64,000 nt of DNA. Origin: Azospirillum sp. B510 (lineage in GTDB: Bacteria; Pseudomonadota; Alphaproteobacteria; Azospirillales; Azospirillaceae). Under the pieces are notes generated by a model. The model was not told the DNA's origin. It worked only from the letters and a program-made list of their open reading frames with translations, and searched no databases. Positions 47,737-57,149 of the stretch are shown piece after piece (the first letter of the stretch is position 1; the number at the start of each line of letters is the position of its first letter). The position numbers and the translations under genes are program-made. The stretch covers positions 1 to 64,000 of the forward strand of contig NC_013860.1 in assembly GCF_000010725.1 (NCBI RefSeq), in the 5' to 3' direction.

Positions 47737-50577
47737 TCACAAGACGGACGATTTCCACGAGGCAGGTAGAACGATATGCGGCTCCTGCTGCCGCAAGACC
47801 TGCTCGCTCGCCAGTGCCTGCTTCAGGATGTTCGTGATCGGCCGGCCTTGAGGGCGTCCGGGGAAGCCGCGGGCGTGGTCGTCCATCGCTTGGTGGGACA
47901 GCTCTTGCCGCCGATCGGGGTTTTCAATCAGTCCAACCACCGCCTCGCGCAGGCGGCCGAACAGGGCCGGATCCCCTGGTTCATCCGGCCGCATGAAGCC
48001 ACGGAAATCCTGGGAATAGGCACCACGATCGGCATCGATGACCAGGGCATCCGGCGGCATGGCCACCAGAACGCCGTTCCGGCCGTCCGCAATCATGTCA
48101 CGGCAGCCAAAGGTGTCGGTCAGCACCGGCACAGCTCCGTAACGCATCGCGTTCAACGTGCTGTTCATATAGAAACCGGTTGACGGGGACAGGAAGATAT
48201 CGGACTGCCGGAACAGGTCGTGATAGCTTGCGTAGTCGATCTTGGTCTCGATTAACCGGATATTGGGGTGGGTGACCGCAAGGTCACGCAAGGCCAAGCC
48301 CAGCGTGTCCGGCAGCGGCGTGCGCATGATCAGTCGCAGGTCGGGGTAACGCTCCACCAGTTCCCGGAACAGGGCCAGCACATACACCCCGCCCCGAAGG
48401 TAGAATTTGGTGGATGGATTCACGGCGCTCGCCGTGAACAGCAGGGTCGGTCCGCCCTCCCGTCGTCCGCCGGCCGACGAAGGGCGAAGAGTGATCGCCT
48501 GGCTGCGGGTTTCATCCGGCGTCAGATGATCCACCATCGCGGTTTTGCGCTCGATGGCAGGACTCTGGAAGAAGCGGCCGAGGAGCGACTGCCCCTCCTG
48601 GTAGGGGGAGTAGATCGCCAGACAATGCGGCGATTCCAGAAAAGCCCGGACGATCCAGTACAGAGGCGAGCGGTCGGCCGAGACGGCATGCCGCACATAA
48701 GGCTCGAAGGGCTGGAACATGGCCGGGATCAGATCGAGCAGAAGAGTATAGGGCCGCTGTCCAACCGTCATCGGAATGGTTGTCAGAAGATCCATGACTG
48801 CCCCTTGGCCGTCGTCGACCAGGGACAACGCCCGATGGCCGACGTAACGTGCGGCACTGGCCCGGTCGACCAGTGGATGCACGCCGGTCAGTGCGTCGCA
48901 GACACGCACGCAGTGATCGAACCCGGCCGCAAGCGCCGCCAGCGATCCGCCTTCGGCGGGAGCCGCCGGCAGGAACGACACTCCTTCGGCGGTGCGCAGA
49001 ACATTGAGCGCGTCGGGATGGCTGCCGTCCGCAAGCTCGAAGGCGGCCCGCTTGTCCGGCAGAAGAATGCCCGATGCGGCACGAACGACCGGTCCGGCCG
49101 AATCCATCGCCCGCGGGGAGGCAGAGCGGGCACACCACGACAGGAACTCTGACCGCAGGCTAGGAGCGGCAAGCGCCGCCTCCATGCACACCGCCAGAGG
49201 CCGCAGGTCGGCCGGAGCCCGGTCATGCGCAGCCCGCGCCGAGGCGAATGCCTCGGCATAGCGTCCGCGGCGGGCCAGGATCTCGGCTTGGCGGTAATGG
49301 TCCTCGGCGGAGTCCGGATTGCAGAAGACCGCTTCCGCGGCGCTTGCCAGGGCGCCGTCGAGATCGCCGAGATTCGCCAGGAGACGGCGGCGCCAGCCGG
49401 CGGCCGCCCCTCTTTCGGCGCGGCCGCCGGCGGCGTTGGACACCCTGCCCAGTTCGGCCAAGGCATCCTCGTAACGGACCGCCGCGAACAGGTCGGCCAC
49501 CGGCTTCAGGTCGAACAGACGGGCCTGGGAGGCGGGACCGGTATCCGCCGCGGCAGAGTTCCCAACTCCCGATTTTCCCGTTGCCGGAGCCGCCCGCCCG
49601 GCCGTCCCGGCATCGCGGCGGTTCCGTTCGTCCGGGCGGACGGGCCGCCAGACCACGTAGGAGAAGGTGTCGTTGAAGCGGGTGCCGAAGCGCTGCCGAT
49701 GAACGGCCTCGATCACCACCTTGCCCTCTGCCTCCAGTTCCCGCAGGCGGGTCAGCAGGTTGGACAGGTAGTTGCGGCGTTCGTGATAGCGCAGGGCGAG
49801 GCGGTCGAGCAGATCCTCTTCGTCGTAGAGCTCGTTGATGCCCTCCACATGCACGCAGCGAAGCGGCTGGCTGGCCAGAAGATAGTCGAGGAACGGGCCA
49901 TGGTTGGCGCCGACCTGTTCCAGCGCTCCGAAGGTCAGGACCGCCGCCCCTTCCGGCAGGCGGATGCCGTGGTCCGGGGCGAAGAAATCGAAGCGATGGC
50001 CGGAAACCGGCCAGCCGTAATGGTCGGCCATCGCCTGCATGATGCGGACGGACGCCTCCGCCCAGTCCAGCCCGACGACCGGCTTTCCGGGAAAGGTCTC
50101 GGCGAAATAGGCGACGTGGGAACCGGGGCCGCAGCCGAATTCATAGATGGCGCTTGCGTCGGCGAAGAAGCGCTGGGCGAGCCAGGCCCGGTAGGTCTTG
50201 GTGTAGTCGCGGATGAAATGGGGATTGTGCGGCCGCGCATACTGGCCGAACAGCCGCACCACCTCGTTGGGGCGGATGTATTTGGGCACCAGGCTATCGA
50301 GCCGATAGCCGTCGTTCACGAATTCGGTCAGGTTCTCGGTCCAGCCTGTCTCCCATTCGGGCTGGCGGTCCTTGCCGGACACCGAGACGGCGTTCGGCTC
50401 CAGCCGCTTCAGCGCCTCCAGGAGCATGCGGTCCCGCTCGGCCCCGGCCAGCTCCGTATAGCCGAAGTCGAAGCTGTCGAGGTAGGGCGCGCACCATCGG
50501 GCGACCTGTTCTTCGCTGCCCCCGAACAGGGCAGCCAGTTCGGCGACCCCCAGATTTTTTTCGATTGCCACTGTCAT
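47737..50577 (-). CDS. Methyltransferase-TPR-glycosyltransferase fusion protein
   Basis: A 946-residue three-part protein. Residues about 100-310 are a SAM methyltransferase-like domain (AIYEFGCGPGSHVAYFAETFPG, VVGLDWAEASV). Residues about 345-470 are TPR-like helices (DLDGALASAAEAVFCNPDSAEDHYRQAEILARRGRYAEA). Residues about 660-940 are a GT-B glycosyltransferase C-terminal part (LRLIMRTPLPDTLGLALRDL, DIFLSPSTGFYMNSTLNAMRYGAVPVLTDTFGCRDMI). It is the last gene of the minus-strand operon and probably adds and methylates a sugar in a surface polymer or on a protein. The exact acceptor is unknown. Confidence 0.8.
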   Translation of the reverse strand: MTVAIEKNLGVAELAALFGGSEEQVARWCAPYLDSFDFGYTELAGAERDRMLLEALKRLEPNAVSVSGKDRQPEWETGWTENLTEFVNDGYRLDSLVPKYIRPNEVVRLFGQYARPHNPHFIRDYTKTYRAWLAQRFFADASAIYEFGCGPGSHVAYFAETFPGKPVVGLDWAEASVRIMQAMADHYGWPVSGHRFDFFAPDHGIRLPEGAAVLTFGALEQVGANHGPFLDYLLASQPLRCVHVEGINELYDEEDLLDRLALRYHERRNYLSNLLTRLRELEAEGKVVIEAVHRQRFGTRFNDTFSYVVWRPVRPDERNRRDAGTAGRAAPATGKSGVGNSAAADTGPASQARLFDLKPVADLFAAVRYEDALAELGRVSNAAGGRAERGAAAGWRRRLLANLGDLDGALASAAEAVFCNPDSAEDHYRQAEILARRGRYAEAFASARAAHDRAPADLRPLAVCMEAALAAPSLRSEFLSWCARSASPRAMDSAGPVVRAASGILLPDKRAAFELADGSHPDALNVLRTAEGVSFLPAAPAEGGSLAALAAGFDHCVRVCDALTGVHPLVDRASAARYVGHRALSLVDDGQGAVMDLLTTIPMTVGQRPYTLLLDLIPAMFQPFEPYVRHAVSADRSPLYWIVRAFLESPHCLAIYSPYQEGQSLLGRFFQSPAIERKTAMVDHLTPDETRSQAITLRPSSAGGRREGGPTLLFTASAVNPSTKFYLRGGVYVLALFRELVERYPDLRLIMRTPLPDTLGLALRDLAVTHPNIRLIETKIDYASYHDLFRQSDIFLSPSTGFYMNSTLNAMRYGAVPVLTDTFGCRDMIADGRNGVLVAMPPDALVIDADRGAYSQDFRGFMRPDEPGDPALFGRLREAVVGLIENPDRRQELSHQAMDDHARGFPGRPQGRPITNILKQALASEQVLRQQEPHIVLPASWKSSVL

Positions 50578-50629
50578 CGTTCCGGTTCCCCTCCCCCGCA
50601 GCCGATATTGTTGCGCCGGATGGGCGCGC

Positions 50630-51397
50630 CTATTCGATCACGGCGTAGGACATGGTGGAGCCGTAGGGCAGCCGGCGGATGCGCAGGTTCTTCAATCCGA
50701 CCTCTTCCAGAACCGCCACGGTCTCGCCGGGCCACACCTCGTGGTTCAGCTCGTCGAAGGCGACGATGGCCCCCTTGGGCATCCGCGGCAGGAAATGGCG
50801 CAGGGCCGCGACGGTCGGCTCGTAGACGTCGAAATCCAGCCACAGGAGGCTGACCACCAGATGGGGGTTCTCCTCGATGAAGGATGGAATGGTCTTGCAG
50901 GCATCGCCGCGGACGAGGCGGACCTTGCGGATGTGCTTGAGGACGCGGTTCTGGTCGAACAGCGCGATGGCACGCTCCAGATCGGCTTGCGCATCCACGC
51001 CCAGGCCGCCGGCCTTGAGCTGGGCCGCCGTGCCGGTGCGATCCTTCTCGCTGACGTCCACGAAACCTTCGAAGGTGTCGAAGCCGATGACGTTGCGCAG
51101 ATGGTTGAAGGGTTCGAAGATTTCGCTGAACTGCGCCCAACCCATCAGCCCGCCGCCGAACAGGACGCCGCATTCGACGATCGAGCCATGCACGTCCAGA
51201 ACCTGCTTGAACAGCTCGTACCTGGATACGAAGCGGCGCAAATCCTGTGTCGGCACATATTTGGGGAAGTTCTGCAGCTTCTCGACGTTGGAGCCGATTC
51301 CTTCGGCGAAGTACTGCTCCATGCCGATACGGAAATCCACTTCCTCCGAAGTCGTACGCGACGGTTCGTGGAATCGGTTTGGGTCGCGCAGGCTCAC
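50630..51397 (-). CDS. TylF/MycF-type O-methyltransferase
   Basis: A 255-residue protein of the macrocin-O-methyltransferase family: SIVECGVLFGGGLMGWAQF, NVIGFDTFEGF, LRGDACKTIPSF-like VRLVRGDACKTI, LLWLDFDVYEPTVAAL (metal-binding Asp) and AFDELNHEVWPGET. Enzymes of this type methylate sugar hydroxyls using SAM and Mg. The GTG start at 51397 overlaps the stop of the aldo/keto reductase (GTGA) and follows GGGGA. It is probably the O-methylation step for the sugar made by this operon. Confidence 0.87.
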   Translation of the reverse strand: MSLRDPNRFHEPSRTTSEEVDFRIGMEQYFAEGIGSNVEKLQNFPKYVPTQDLRRFVSRYELFKQVLDVHGSIVECGVLFGGGLMGWAQFSEIFEPFNHLRNVIGFDTFEGFVDVSEKDRTGTAAQLKAGGLGVDAQADLERAIALFDQNRVLKHIRKVRLVRGDACKTIPSFIEENPHLVVSLLWLDFDVYEPTVAALRHFLPRMPKGAIVAFDELNHEVWPGETVAVLEEVGLKNLRIRRLPYGSTMSYAVIE

Positions 51398-52386
51398 GTT
51401 TGCTTTCCCCTTTGCTTGGCGGAACGATCGTAGAAGCTGTTGGAGGTGTATATGCGGCGGATTTCGGCAAGCTCCGCCTGGTCGAGCGGCGGCCATTCGG
51501 CCGCCCGGACATTTTCTTCGACCTCCATCGGGGTCATCATGCCTGGAATCACCGTCGCCACCGCATCGTCGGCCAGACAGAACTGCAAGGCGAGCTGGGT
51601 GGCGCTGCGCTGCCCCTCTCCGCCATACAGATGCCCGAACAGGCCGGGCGCCTCCGCCCAGCGACGGAGTTGGTCCGCCGGCCAGTTGGCGCGGTGATCG
51701 CGGCCGGTGAAGCGGTGTTCCCCGGACAGCGTGCCCGTCAGATAGCCGAAGCACAGCGGGGTGCGGGCGATGATGCCGGTTCCCCGCGCCCGCGCCAGGG
51801 CGAACAGGCCATCGTCCTGCGCCCGCTGGTCGATCATGTTGTAGTTGACCTGGACCGCCGGGAAATCGAACTCCTCCACGCCGGCCTTGGCGTCGGCGGG
51901 AGAGCGGGCGGACAGCCCCCAGGCGCGGATCCTGCCCTGCGCCTGGAATTCCTTCAGCGTGGCGATGATCTCCGGATCGGCGCGTAGCAGATCCAGCTCG
52001 GGGCTGTGCAGCAGGTAGAGGTCGACGTACCGGGTGCGCAGGCGGTCCAGGCTGGCCGCCAGCCCGTCGCGCAGATGCCCGACCGAGAAGTCCTGCGGCA
52101 TGGCGAAGCCGCTGTGCGGCAGCAGCCCCACCTTGGTGCCGATGACGATGCGCTCGCGCACATCCTCCAGGGCGGCGCCCAGAACGCTTTCGCTGTGCCC
52201 GGTGCCGTACAGATCGGACGTGTCGTAGAAGGTGATGCCGCGGTCGAAGGCGGCGCGCAATGCGGCGCGCGAGACCTCGTCGTCCACCGGTCCGTAGGAA
52301 TCGCCGCCGAGGCCCCAGGTGCCGAAGCCGATTTCAGAGACCGTCAGGCCGGTCTGGCCCAGGGGGCGGTACCGCATGGCGATCAC
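51394..52386 (-). CDS. Aldo/keto reductase
   Basis: A 330-residue TIM-barrel reductase. The catalytic tetrad is visible as Asp and Tyr in FYDTSDLYGTGHSE, Lys in VIGTKVG and His in YLLHSPE. VSEIGFGTWGLGGD is the typical N-terminus. It reduces a carbonyl with NAD(P)H. It overlaps the upstream GDP-fucose-synthase-like gene (ATGA) and the downstream TylF gene (GTGA), so the three proteins are made together and probably work on one sugar nucleotide. Confidence 0.88.
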   Translation of the reverse strand: MIAMRYRPLGQTGLTVSEIGFGTWGLGGDSYGPVDDEVSRAALRAAFDRGITFYDTSDLYGTGHSESVLGAALEDVRERIVIGTKVGLLPHSGFAMPQDFSVGHLRDGLAASLDRLRTRYVDLYLLHSPELDLLRADPEIIATLKEFQAQGRIRAWGLSARSPADAKAGVEEFDFPAVQVNYNMIDQRAQDDGLFALARARGTGIIARTPLCFGYLTGTLSGEHRFTGRDHRANWPADQLRRWAEAPGLFGHLYGGEGQRSATQLALQFCLADDAVATVIPGMMTPMEVEENVRAAEWPPLDQAELAEIRRIYTSNSFYDRSAKQRGKQT

Positions 52387-53348
52387 CCCTTGCTCTTGCC
52401 GTACAGCCGGAGCCGGCTGCGGTCGTTCTCGTAGGCATCGGCGAACCAGCGGATCGTCCGTTCCAGCCCTTCGCGGAAGGGTGTGTAGGTGAAACCGGAC
52501 AGTTCCACAAACCGCGAGTTGTCGTTGTTCTTGCGGAAGACGCCGTTCGGCTTGGTGGTGTCAAAGACGATCCGGTTGCGGTCTACGCCCATGATGTCGG
52601 CGATCATCAAGGCGATGTCGCGGATGCTGAGCTCTTCGGTGGTGCCGGTGTTGAGGACCTGCGCGTCTTCGTGATTGTGCAGCACCCACAGGAAGGCGCG
52701 GGCGACGTCGCGGGAATAGGTGTATTCCCGCAACGGGGTCCCGTCGCCCCAGATGACGATGGGTTCGTCGGTGTGGCGGTTCTCGTAGAAACGGCGGATC
52801 AGCGCCGGCAGCATCGGCGCGTCGTCATAATTGAAGTTGTCGTTCTCGCCGAAGATGCCGTTCGGGATCACGCCGACCACGTTCAGCCCGTATTCCTCGC
52901 GATAGCCGCGGATCGCCGGTTCGATCAGACGCTTGGCGAAGGACGACCCATAGTTCGACCCGTGCGGCGCGCCGTCGTGGATCGACTCCTCGCGCAGGGG
53001 CAGCGGCGCGTTCGGCGGGTACATGCCCGTGGTCAGGGTCATCAGCGTCTTGCGGATTCCCAGCTTGCGAGCCGCCTCCAGGACTGAGAAGGTCATCATG
53101 ACGTTGTCGCGCAGCATGCTGCCCTGATGCTTCAGGCTAAGGCCGATGCCGCCGCTCACCGCCGCCAGATGCAGGATAGCATCGGCGCCGGATCCCTCGA
53201 CGAAGCGCAGCGTCGCCTCCGCGTCGGTCAGGTCGCAGTCCCGCGACGTCAGGAATTCAAACTCGGTGCCGGGGTAGTCGCCGTGGACAGCCCGCACGGC
53301 GGAGCCAGCGACCGCGGAACTGCCGGTCACCAGAATCTTCTTGAACAT
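52383..53348 (-). CDS. GDP-L-fucose-synthase-like epimerase/reductase
   Basis: A 321-residue SDR of the GDP-L-fucose synthase (WcaG/Fcl) type: KILVTGSSAVAGSAV, ILHLAAVSGGIGLSLKHQG, TTGMYPPNAPLP, VVGVIPNGIFGENDNFN and REYTYSRDVARAFL. The family changes GDP-4-keto-6-deoxy sugars by epimerisation and reduction. The usual YxxxK motif is atypical: the Lys in SSFAKRL aligns, but the position four before it is Ser, with a Tyr two residues further upstream (SNYGSSFAK). The gene lies between the transketolase pair and the aldo/keto reductase. Confidence 0.83.
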   Translation of the reverse strand: MFKKILVTGSSAVAGSAVRAVHGDYPGTEFEFLTSRDCDLTDAEATLRFVEGSGADAILHLAAVSGGIGLSLKHQGSMLRDNVMMTFSVLEAARKLGIRKTLMTLTTGMYPPNAPLPLREESIHDGAPHGSNYGSSFAKRLIEPAIRGYREEYGLNVVGVIPNGIFGENDNFNYDDAPMLPALIRRFYENRHTDEPIVIWGDGTPLREYTYSRDVARAFLWVLHNHEDAQVLNTGTTEELSIRDIALMIADIMGVDRNRIVFDTTKPNGVFRKNNDNSRFVELSGFTYTPFREGLERTIRWFADAYENDRSRLRLYGKSKG

Positions 53349-53397
53349 GCGACCAAACCTCGTGTTTGAAATCCGTGTCTGTGCGGCTGGCAGCGCG

Positions 53398-54363
53398 TCA
53401 CCGGCGGCCGGCCGCCCCCTGACGGCCGAGCCACTGCGTCAATCTCCCGACGACGCCGTCCACGTCCAGGCCGCGCCCGGCGTGCAGGGTGTCGCGGTCA
53501 CCGTAGGCATACAGCAACTCGTCCGGAATGGCGAACCGCTTCAAGGGCTTCAGTATTTCGAGATCGGCCATCGCCTCGGCGACGATGCTGCCGACGCCGC
53601 CGTGGCTCGTGTGTTCCTCGATGGTGGCGACAGCCCCCGCGCCGGCGAGCGCCTGGCCGAGCAGATCGAGGTTCAGCGGCTTCAACCGGTAGAGGTCCAC
53701 CACGCGCGCCGAAATCCCGAGAGTCGCCAAACGTTCGGCGACCTCGATGCCGCGATGCACCATGATCCCGGTCGCCACGAGCACCAGATCGCCTCCGTCG
53801 CGGACGACGCGCAGGCCGGCCGCGTAATCGTCCTGCCCACCCTGGTCCAGCAGAGGCCATTTGCCGCGGTCCAGCCGGATATAGCGGGGGCCGGACGCAT
53901 GCGGGACTTGCGATGCCAGGGCAGCGGCCAGGGCCGACTCGGACGGCGACAGCACCTCCATATGCGCAAGGCTGCGCATCACGGCGATGTCCTCGGTCGC
54001 GTGGTGGGTCGGACCGTCGGTGCTGTAGGCATAGCCGGCTCCGACCGCCAGGATGGTGACCGGCTGCTTCATGGAGCAGATGTCGACCTTGGTCTGCTCC
54101 AGGGCGCGCAACGTGGCGAAGGTCGCGATCGAATAGACCACGACCTTCTTGCCGCGCATGGCCATCCCGGCCGCCGTCGACATCATGTTCTGTTCAGAAA
54201 TGGCGGCGTTGACGAACTGGTCCGGCAGGTCCGCCCGGAAGCGGTCGAGGCTCGGCGCGCCGAAATCGTTCGACAGCACGACCACGTCGCGGTCGTCGCG
54301 CGCGATCCCGTACAATGTGCCGAAGAAGGCGTCTCGCATGTCGGTCTTGGACAGTATGGTCAT
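53398..54363 (-). CDS. Transketolase, C-terminal subunit
   Basis: A 321-residue protein carrying the pyrimidine-binding and C-terminal parts of transketolase: MRDAFFGTLYGIARDDRDVVVLSND, FVNAAISEQNMMSTAAGMAM (with the conserved Glu), DGPTHHATEDIAVMRSL and a C-terminal transketolase domain (VVDLYRLKPLNLDLL). The ATG overlaps the stop of the N-terminal subunit gene (ATGA). Split transketolases are usual in this family outside the housekeeping enzyme. As a pair they would move two-carbon units between sugar phosphates. Confidence 0.9.
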   Translation of the reverse strand: MTILSKTDMRDAFFGTLYGIARDDRDVVVLSNDFGAPSLDRFRADLPDQFVNAAISEQNMMSTAAGMAMRGKKVVVYSIATFATLRALEQTKVDICSMKQPVTILAVGAGYAYSTDGPTHHATEDIAVMRSLAHMEVLSPSESALAAALASQVPHASGPRYIRLDRGKWPLLDQGGQDDYAAGLRVVRDGGDLVLVATGIMVHRGIEVAERLATLGISARVVDLYRLKPLNLDLLGQALAGAGAVATIEEHTSHGGVGSIVAEAMADLEILKPLKRFAIPDELLYAYGDRDTLHAGRGLDVDGVVGRLTQWLGRQGAAGRR

Positions 54364-55193
54364 GCGTCTTGTTCCAGCAGTTCGGCGCGCGCCTGTTCGA
54401 TGATGTCCGACGTCACCGGCCGGACGTGCCAGATCGGATCGTTTTCGAACAGGGAAACGCCTTTGCCCTTGGTCGTCCGGGCGATGATGGCGAGGGGACG
54501 CTCCGATGCGCGCGGGCGTGAGCGCGGCAGGGCGGCCATCAGACTGTCGAAGTCGTGGCCGTCGTCGACGGTGACCACCTCCCACCCGAAGCTCCGCCAC
54601 TTGTCGGCGAAGGGCTCCAGCGCGATGTAGTTTTCCGTGTAGTCGAGCGAGCCGATGCCGTTGCGGTCGACGATGGCCACGAGTTGCCCCAGCTTGTGCT
54701 GGGCCGCGAACATGGCGGCTTCCCAGACGGAGCCTTCCGAGCATTCCGCATCGCCCATCAGGACCACATGGAGATTGGGCAGCCCATCCATCCGGGCCGC
54801 CAACGCCATGCCGCAACCGAGGCCGAGACCGTGGCCGAGCGCGCCCGCCGTGACTTCGATGCCCGGGATTTTGTGATCGACATGGCCGCCCAGGCGACAG
54901 GAACCGCTGCGGTAGGCGGTGCGCGTCCATTCCTCGGGGAAGAAGCCTAGGTCGGCGAGCAGGGCGTACATGAGCGTCTCTCCATGCCCCTTGCTCAGGA
55001 TAAAGCGATCACGTTCTTCCCAAGCGGGGTTTTGCGGATCAATCCGCAAAATTCCCCCGTAATACAAAGAAACCAAGATCTCAACAGAAGAATAGCAAGT
55101 CGAGATATGCCCGCCATGTGCGTAGCACATCTCCAAAACTTTTTGCCTTAGCCGTTTTGCCGTTCGGCGAAGCTCGCTGATGTCAGTTGCCAT
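54360..55193 (-). CDS. Transketolase, N-terminal (TPP-binding) subunit
   Basis: A 277-residue protein with the thiamine-diphosphate motif GDAECSEGSVWEA (GDx...N form, ending at DRNG) near residues 145-175. It also has GGHISTCYSSVEILVSLYYGG, LSKGHGETLMYALL and GALGHGLGLGCGMAL. It is the first gene of the six-gene minus-strand operon. Transketolase activity can yield sedoheptulose 7-phosphate, the entry point of heptose synthesis, which would fit the heptose-kinase-like gene transcribed divergently. Confidence 0.9.
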   Translation of the reverse strand: MATDISELRRTAKRLRQKVLEMCYAHGGHISTCYSSVEILVSLYYGGILRIDPQNPAWEERDRFILSKGHGETLMYALLADLGFFPEEWTRTAYRSGSCRLGGHVDHKIPGIEVTAGALGHGLGLGCGMALAARMDGLPNLHVVLMGDAECSEGSVWEAAMFAAQHKLGQLVAIVDRNGIGSLDYTENYIALEPFADKWRSFGWEVVTVDDGHDFDSLMAALPRSRPRASERPLAIIARTTKGKGVSLFENDPIWHVRPVTSDIIEQARAELLEQDA

Positions 55194-55336
55194 TCTTTGG
55201 TTCCATTGAGAATTCTAGTCAATTTCATGACAGGCAAAGGCGTCTTCCGCTAATGAACCACAGCCGTCACCCGGTCGCAATCCCAAGAGCCCAACCCTAT
55301 TCGATGCAATTCTTGAACCAAAACCCGTCTTTTTCC

Positions 55337-55352
55337 TGGCGTGATAATTGCA
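55337..55352 (+). promoter_or_regulatory. Sigma-54-type promoter before the heptose-kinase-like gene
   Basis: TGGCGTGATAATTGCA matches the -24/-12 pattern TGGCAC-N5-TTGC with GG at 55338-55339 and GC at 55350-55351, exactly 12 bp apart. It points to the kinase gene, whose start is 79 bp further on. RpoN promoters need an activator; no upstream activator site was identified. Confidence 0.5.
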
Positions 55353-55430
55353 TTTCAAGAAAAATGCTTTGCGGTGTCGGTGCTTGGCGGGAAACTCTCC
55401 CCACACCGGCACGTTTCCAGGAGGATGACG

Positions 55431-56468
55431 ATGATCATATCCCGCACCCCCTTCCGCATTTCGTTCTTCGGGGGCGGGACCGATTATCCGGCTTGGTACA
55501 AGGAGCATGGCGGGGCCGTTCTGGCCACGTCGATCGATAAATACTGCTATCTGTCCTGCCGTTATCTTCCTCCATTCTTCGATCAGAAATATCGGATTGT
55601 CTATTCCCGGATCGAACTTGCCAAGACCATTGGCGAGATCGAGCATCCCTCCGTCCGGTGCTGCCTGCAATACATGGGTATCACGGAGGGAATAGAGCTG
55701 GTTCACAATGCCGACTTGCCCGCACGCACGGGCCTTGGCTCCAGTTCATCCTTCACCGTCGGCCTTCTTCATGTTCTGAACGCACTGAAGGGCCAGATGT
55801 CCGACCAGCGCGGCTTGGCGGAACTCGCCATCCATCTGGAACAGAACGTCATCAAGGAGAATGTCGGCTCCCAGGATCAGATCCTGGCCGCTTTCGGCGG
55901 GCTGAAACACGTTACCTTCAATGCGGATAATTTTACCGTCCGGCCGGTTCCCCTTCCCCTGGCGCGAAAGGACGAGCTTCAAAGCCACCTGATGCTGTTC
56001 TACACCGGCATTTCCCGCATGGCATCGGATGTCGCGGCGCACCAGATCCGCAACATCCCAAACCGTCAGGGAGAGTTGATGGCCATGCGCCAGATGGTCG
56101 ACGACGCCCTGGGCATTCTGAGCGGGGGAAGCGACATAGAGGATTTCGGCCTGCTGCTCCACGAATCCTGGCGACTGAAACGCTCGCTCTCGTCCCATGT
56201 TTCCACGAGCCTGATCGACGAGCTTTATGAAAGAGCCCGTGTGAACGGCGCATTGGGCGGCAAACTCCTGGGGGCTGGAGGCGGCGGCTTCTTCCTTGTC
56301 TTCGCGCCACCGGAAGCGCATCTGCGCATCCGCCAGGCGCTTGCCGGGCTTCTGCATGTTCCTTTCCGTTTCGAAGAAAGCGGCGCACAGTTGATCTTCT
56401 ACAGCCCGTCCGAAGCGTTGCCCGTCGCCGTGCCGGCCTTGCCACAGACAGCCGGCGCGACGGCCTGA
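55431..56468 (+). CDS. GHMP kinase, D-glycero-D-manno-heptose 7-phosphate kinase-like
   Basis: A 345-residue GHMP-family kinase. RTPFRISFFGGGTDYPAWY at the N-terminus, LPARTGLGSSSSFTVGLL (ATP loop, about residues 95-112) and LLGAGGGGFFLVFAPP (about 285-300) match the HddA group, which phosphorylates heptose 7-phosphate at C1. The ATG at 55431 is preferred because AGGAGG ends 6 bp before it (another ATG at 55425 abuts the site). The partner genes gmhA, gmhB and hddC are not in the window. Confidence 0.82.
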   Translation: MIISRTPFRISFFGGGTDYPAWYKEHGGAVLATSIDKYCYLSCRYLPPFFDQKYRIVYSRIELAKTIGEIEHPSVRCCLQYMGITEGIELVHNADLPARTGLGSSSSFTVGLLHVLNALKGQMSDQRGLAELAIHLEQNVIKENVGSQDQILAAFGGLKHVTFNADNFTVRPVPLPLARKDELQSHLMLFYTGISRMASDVAAHQIRNIPNRQGELMAMRQMVDDALGILSGGSDIEDFGLLLHESWRLKRSLSSHVSTSLIDELYERARVNGALGGKLLGAGGGGFFLVFAPPEAHLRIRQALAGLLHVPFRFEESGAQLIFYSPSEALPVAVPALPQTAGATA

Positions 56469-56512
56469 CCGGCCGGTTCCCTTCCCTTTACCGGCGGCGG
56501 ACATCCAGCCCC

Positions 56513-57112
56513 GTGCCGCGAGGTTTCATGCCCACACGGAACGAAAAGCCCCCCCTCACCCGCCTTGGACGGCGCCCGGCCTTCACCAACAAGGTATGGT
56601 GCGGATATTTCGACCACATCGTCGGCAACAACGGGACCGAAGTTGAAGACTATCTTGTCCTTGTCCCGCGTGGCGACCATCCGGACATGCTCTGTGGGGT
56701 GTCCGTTCTGCCCGTGCTTGACGGACGTGTCGCCTTGATGCGCGTCTTCCGTCTGGGAAGCGACCGCTGGGGTTGGGAAACGCCACGTGGCTTCGTCGAT
56801 GCCGGAGAGCCTCCGGAAACGGCGGCCCATCGCGAGTTGGCCGAGGAAACCGGGTTGGCCTGCCCAGCCGGAAGCTTGGTTTCGCTGGGCTTCTACACCC
56901 CGGAGAACTCCACCATCCAGGCGCGTGGCGCCCTGTTCGCCGCCGAAGGCTGCGTCCGGGTCCAGGACCGGGACATGGCAGAGATTGGCCTTGGGGCGCT
57001 GCGTCTCTTCACCCTGGAGGAAGCGCTTGCCCTTGCCGACAGTTCGGAGATCGAGGATTCGTCGACCGCCCTCATGCTCTACCGTTATGCCCGTCGAAAA
57101 TCCTACACATGA
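56513..57112 (+). CDS. Nudix hydrolase (second copy in window)
   Basis: A 199-residue protein with a Nudix box GFVDAGEPPETAAHRELAEETGL (about residues 90-112) and WGWETPRG before it. This resembles ADP-ribose/GDP-mannose-type pyrophosphatases. It follows the heptose-kinase-like gene by 44 bp on the same strand, so a role in trimming a nucleotide sugar is plausible. An ATG at 56528 is an alternative start. Confidence 0.85.
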   Translation: MPRGFMPTRNEKPPLTRLGRRPAFTNKVWCGYFDHIVGNNGTEVEDYLVLVPRGDHPDMLCGVSVLPVLDGRVALMRVFRLGSDRWGWETPRGFVDAGEPPETAAHRELAEETGLACPAGSLVSLGFYTPENSTIQARGALFAAEGCVRVQDRDMAEIGLGALRLFTLEEALALADSSEIEDSSTALMLYRYARRKSYT

Positions 57113-57149
57113 CCGCAAAACGCGCCGGCAATTCCATTGCTTCCGCATG

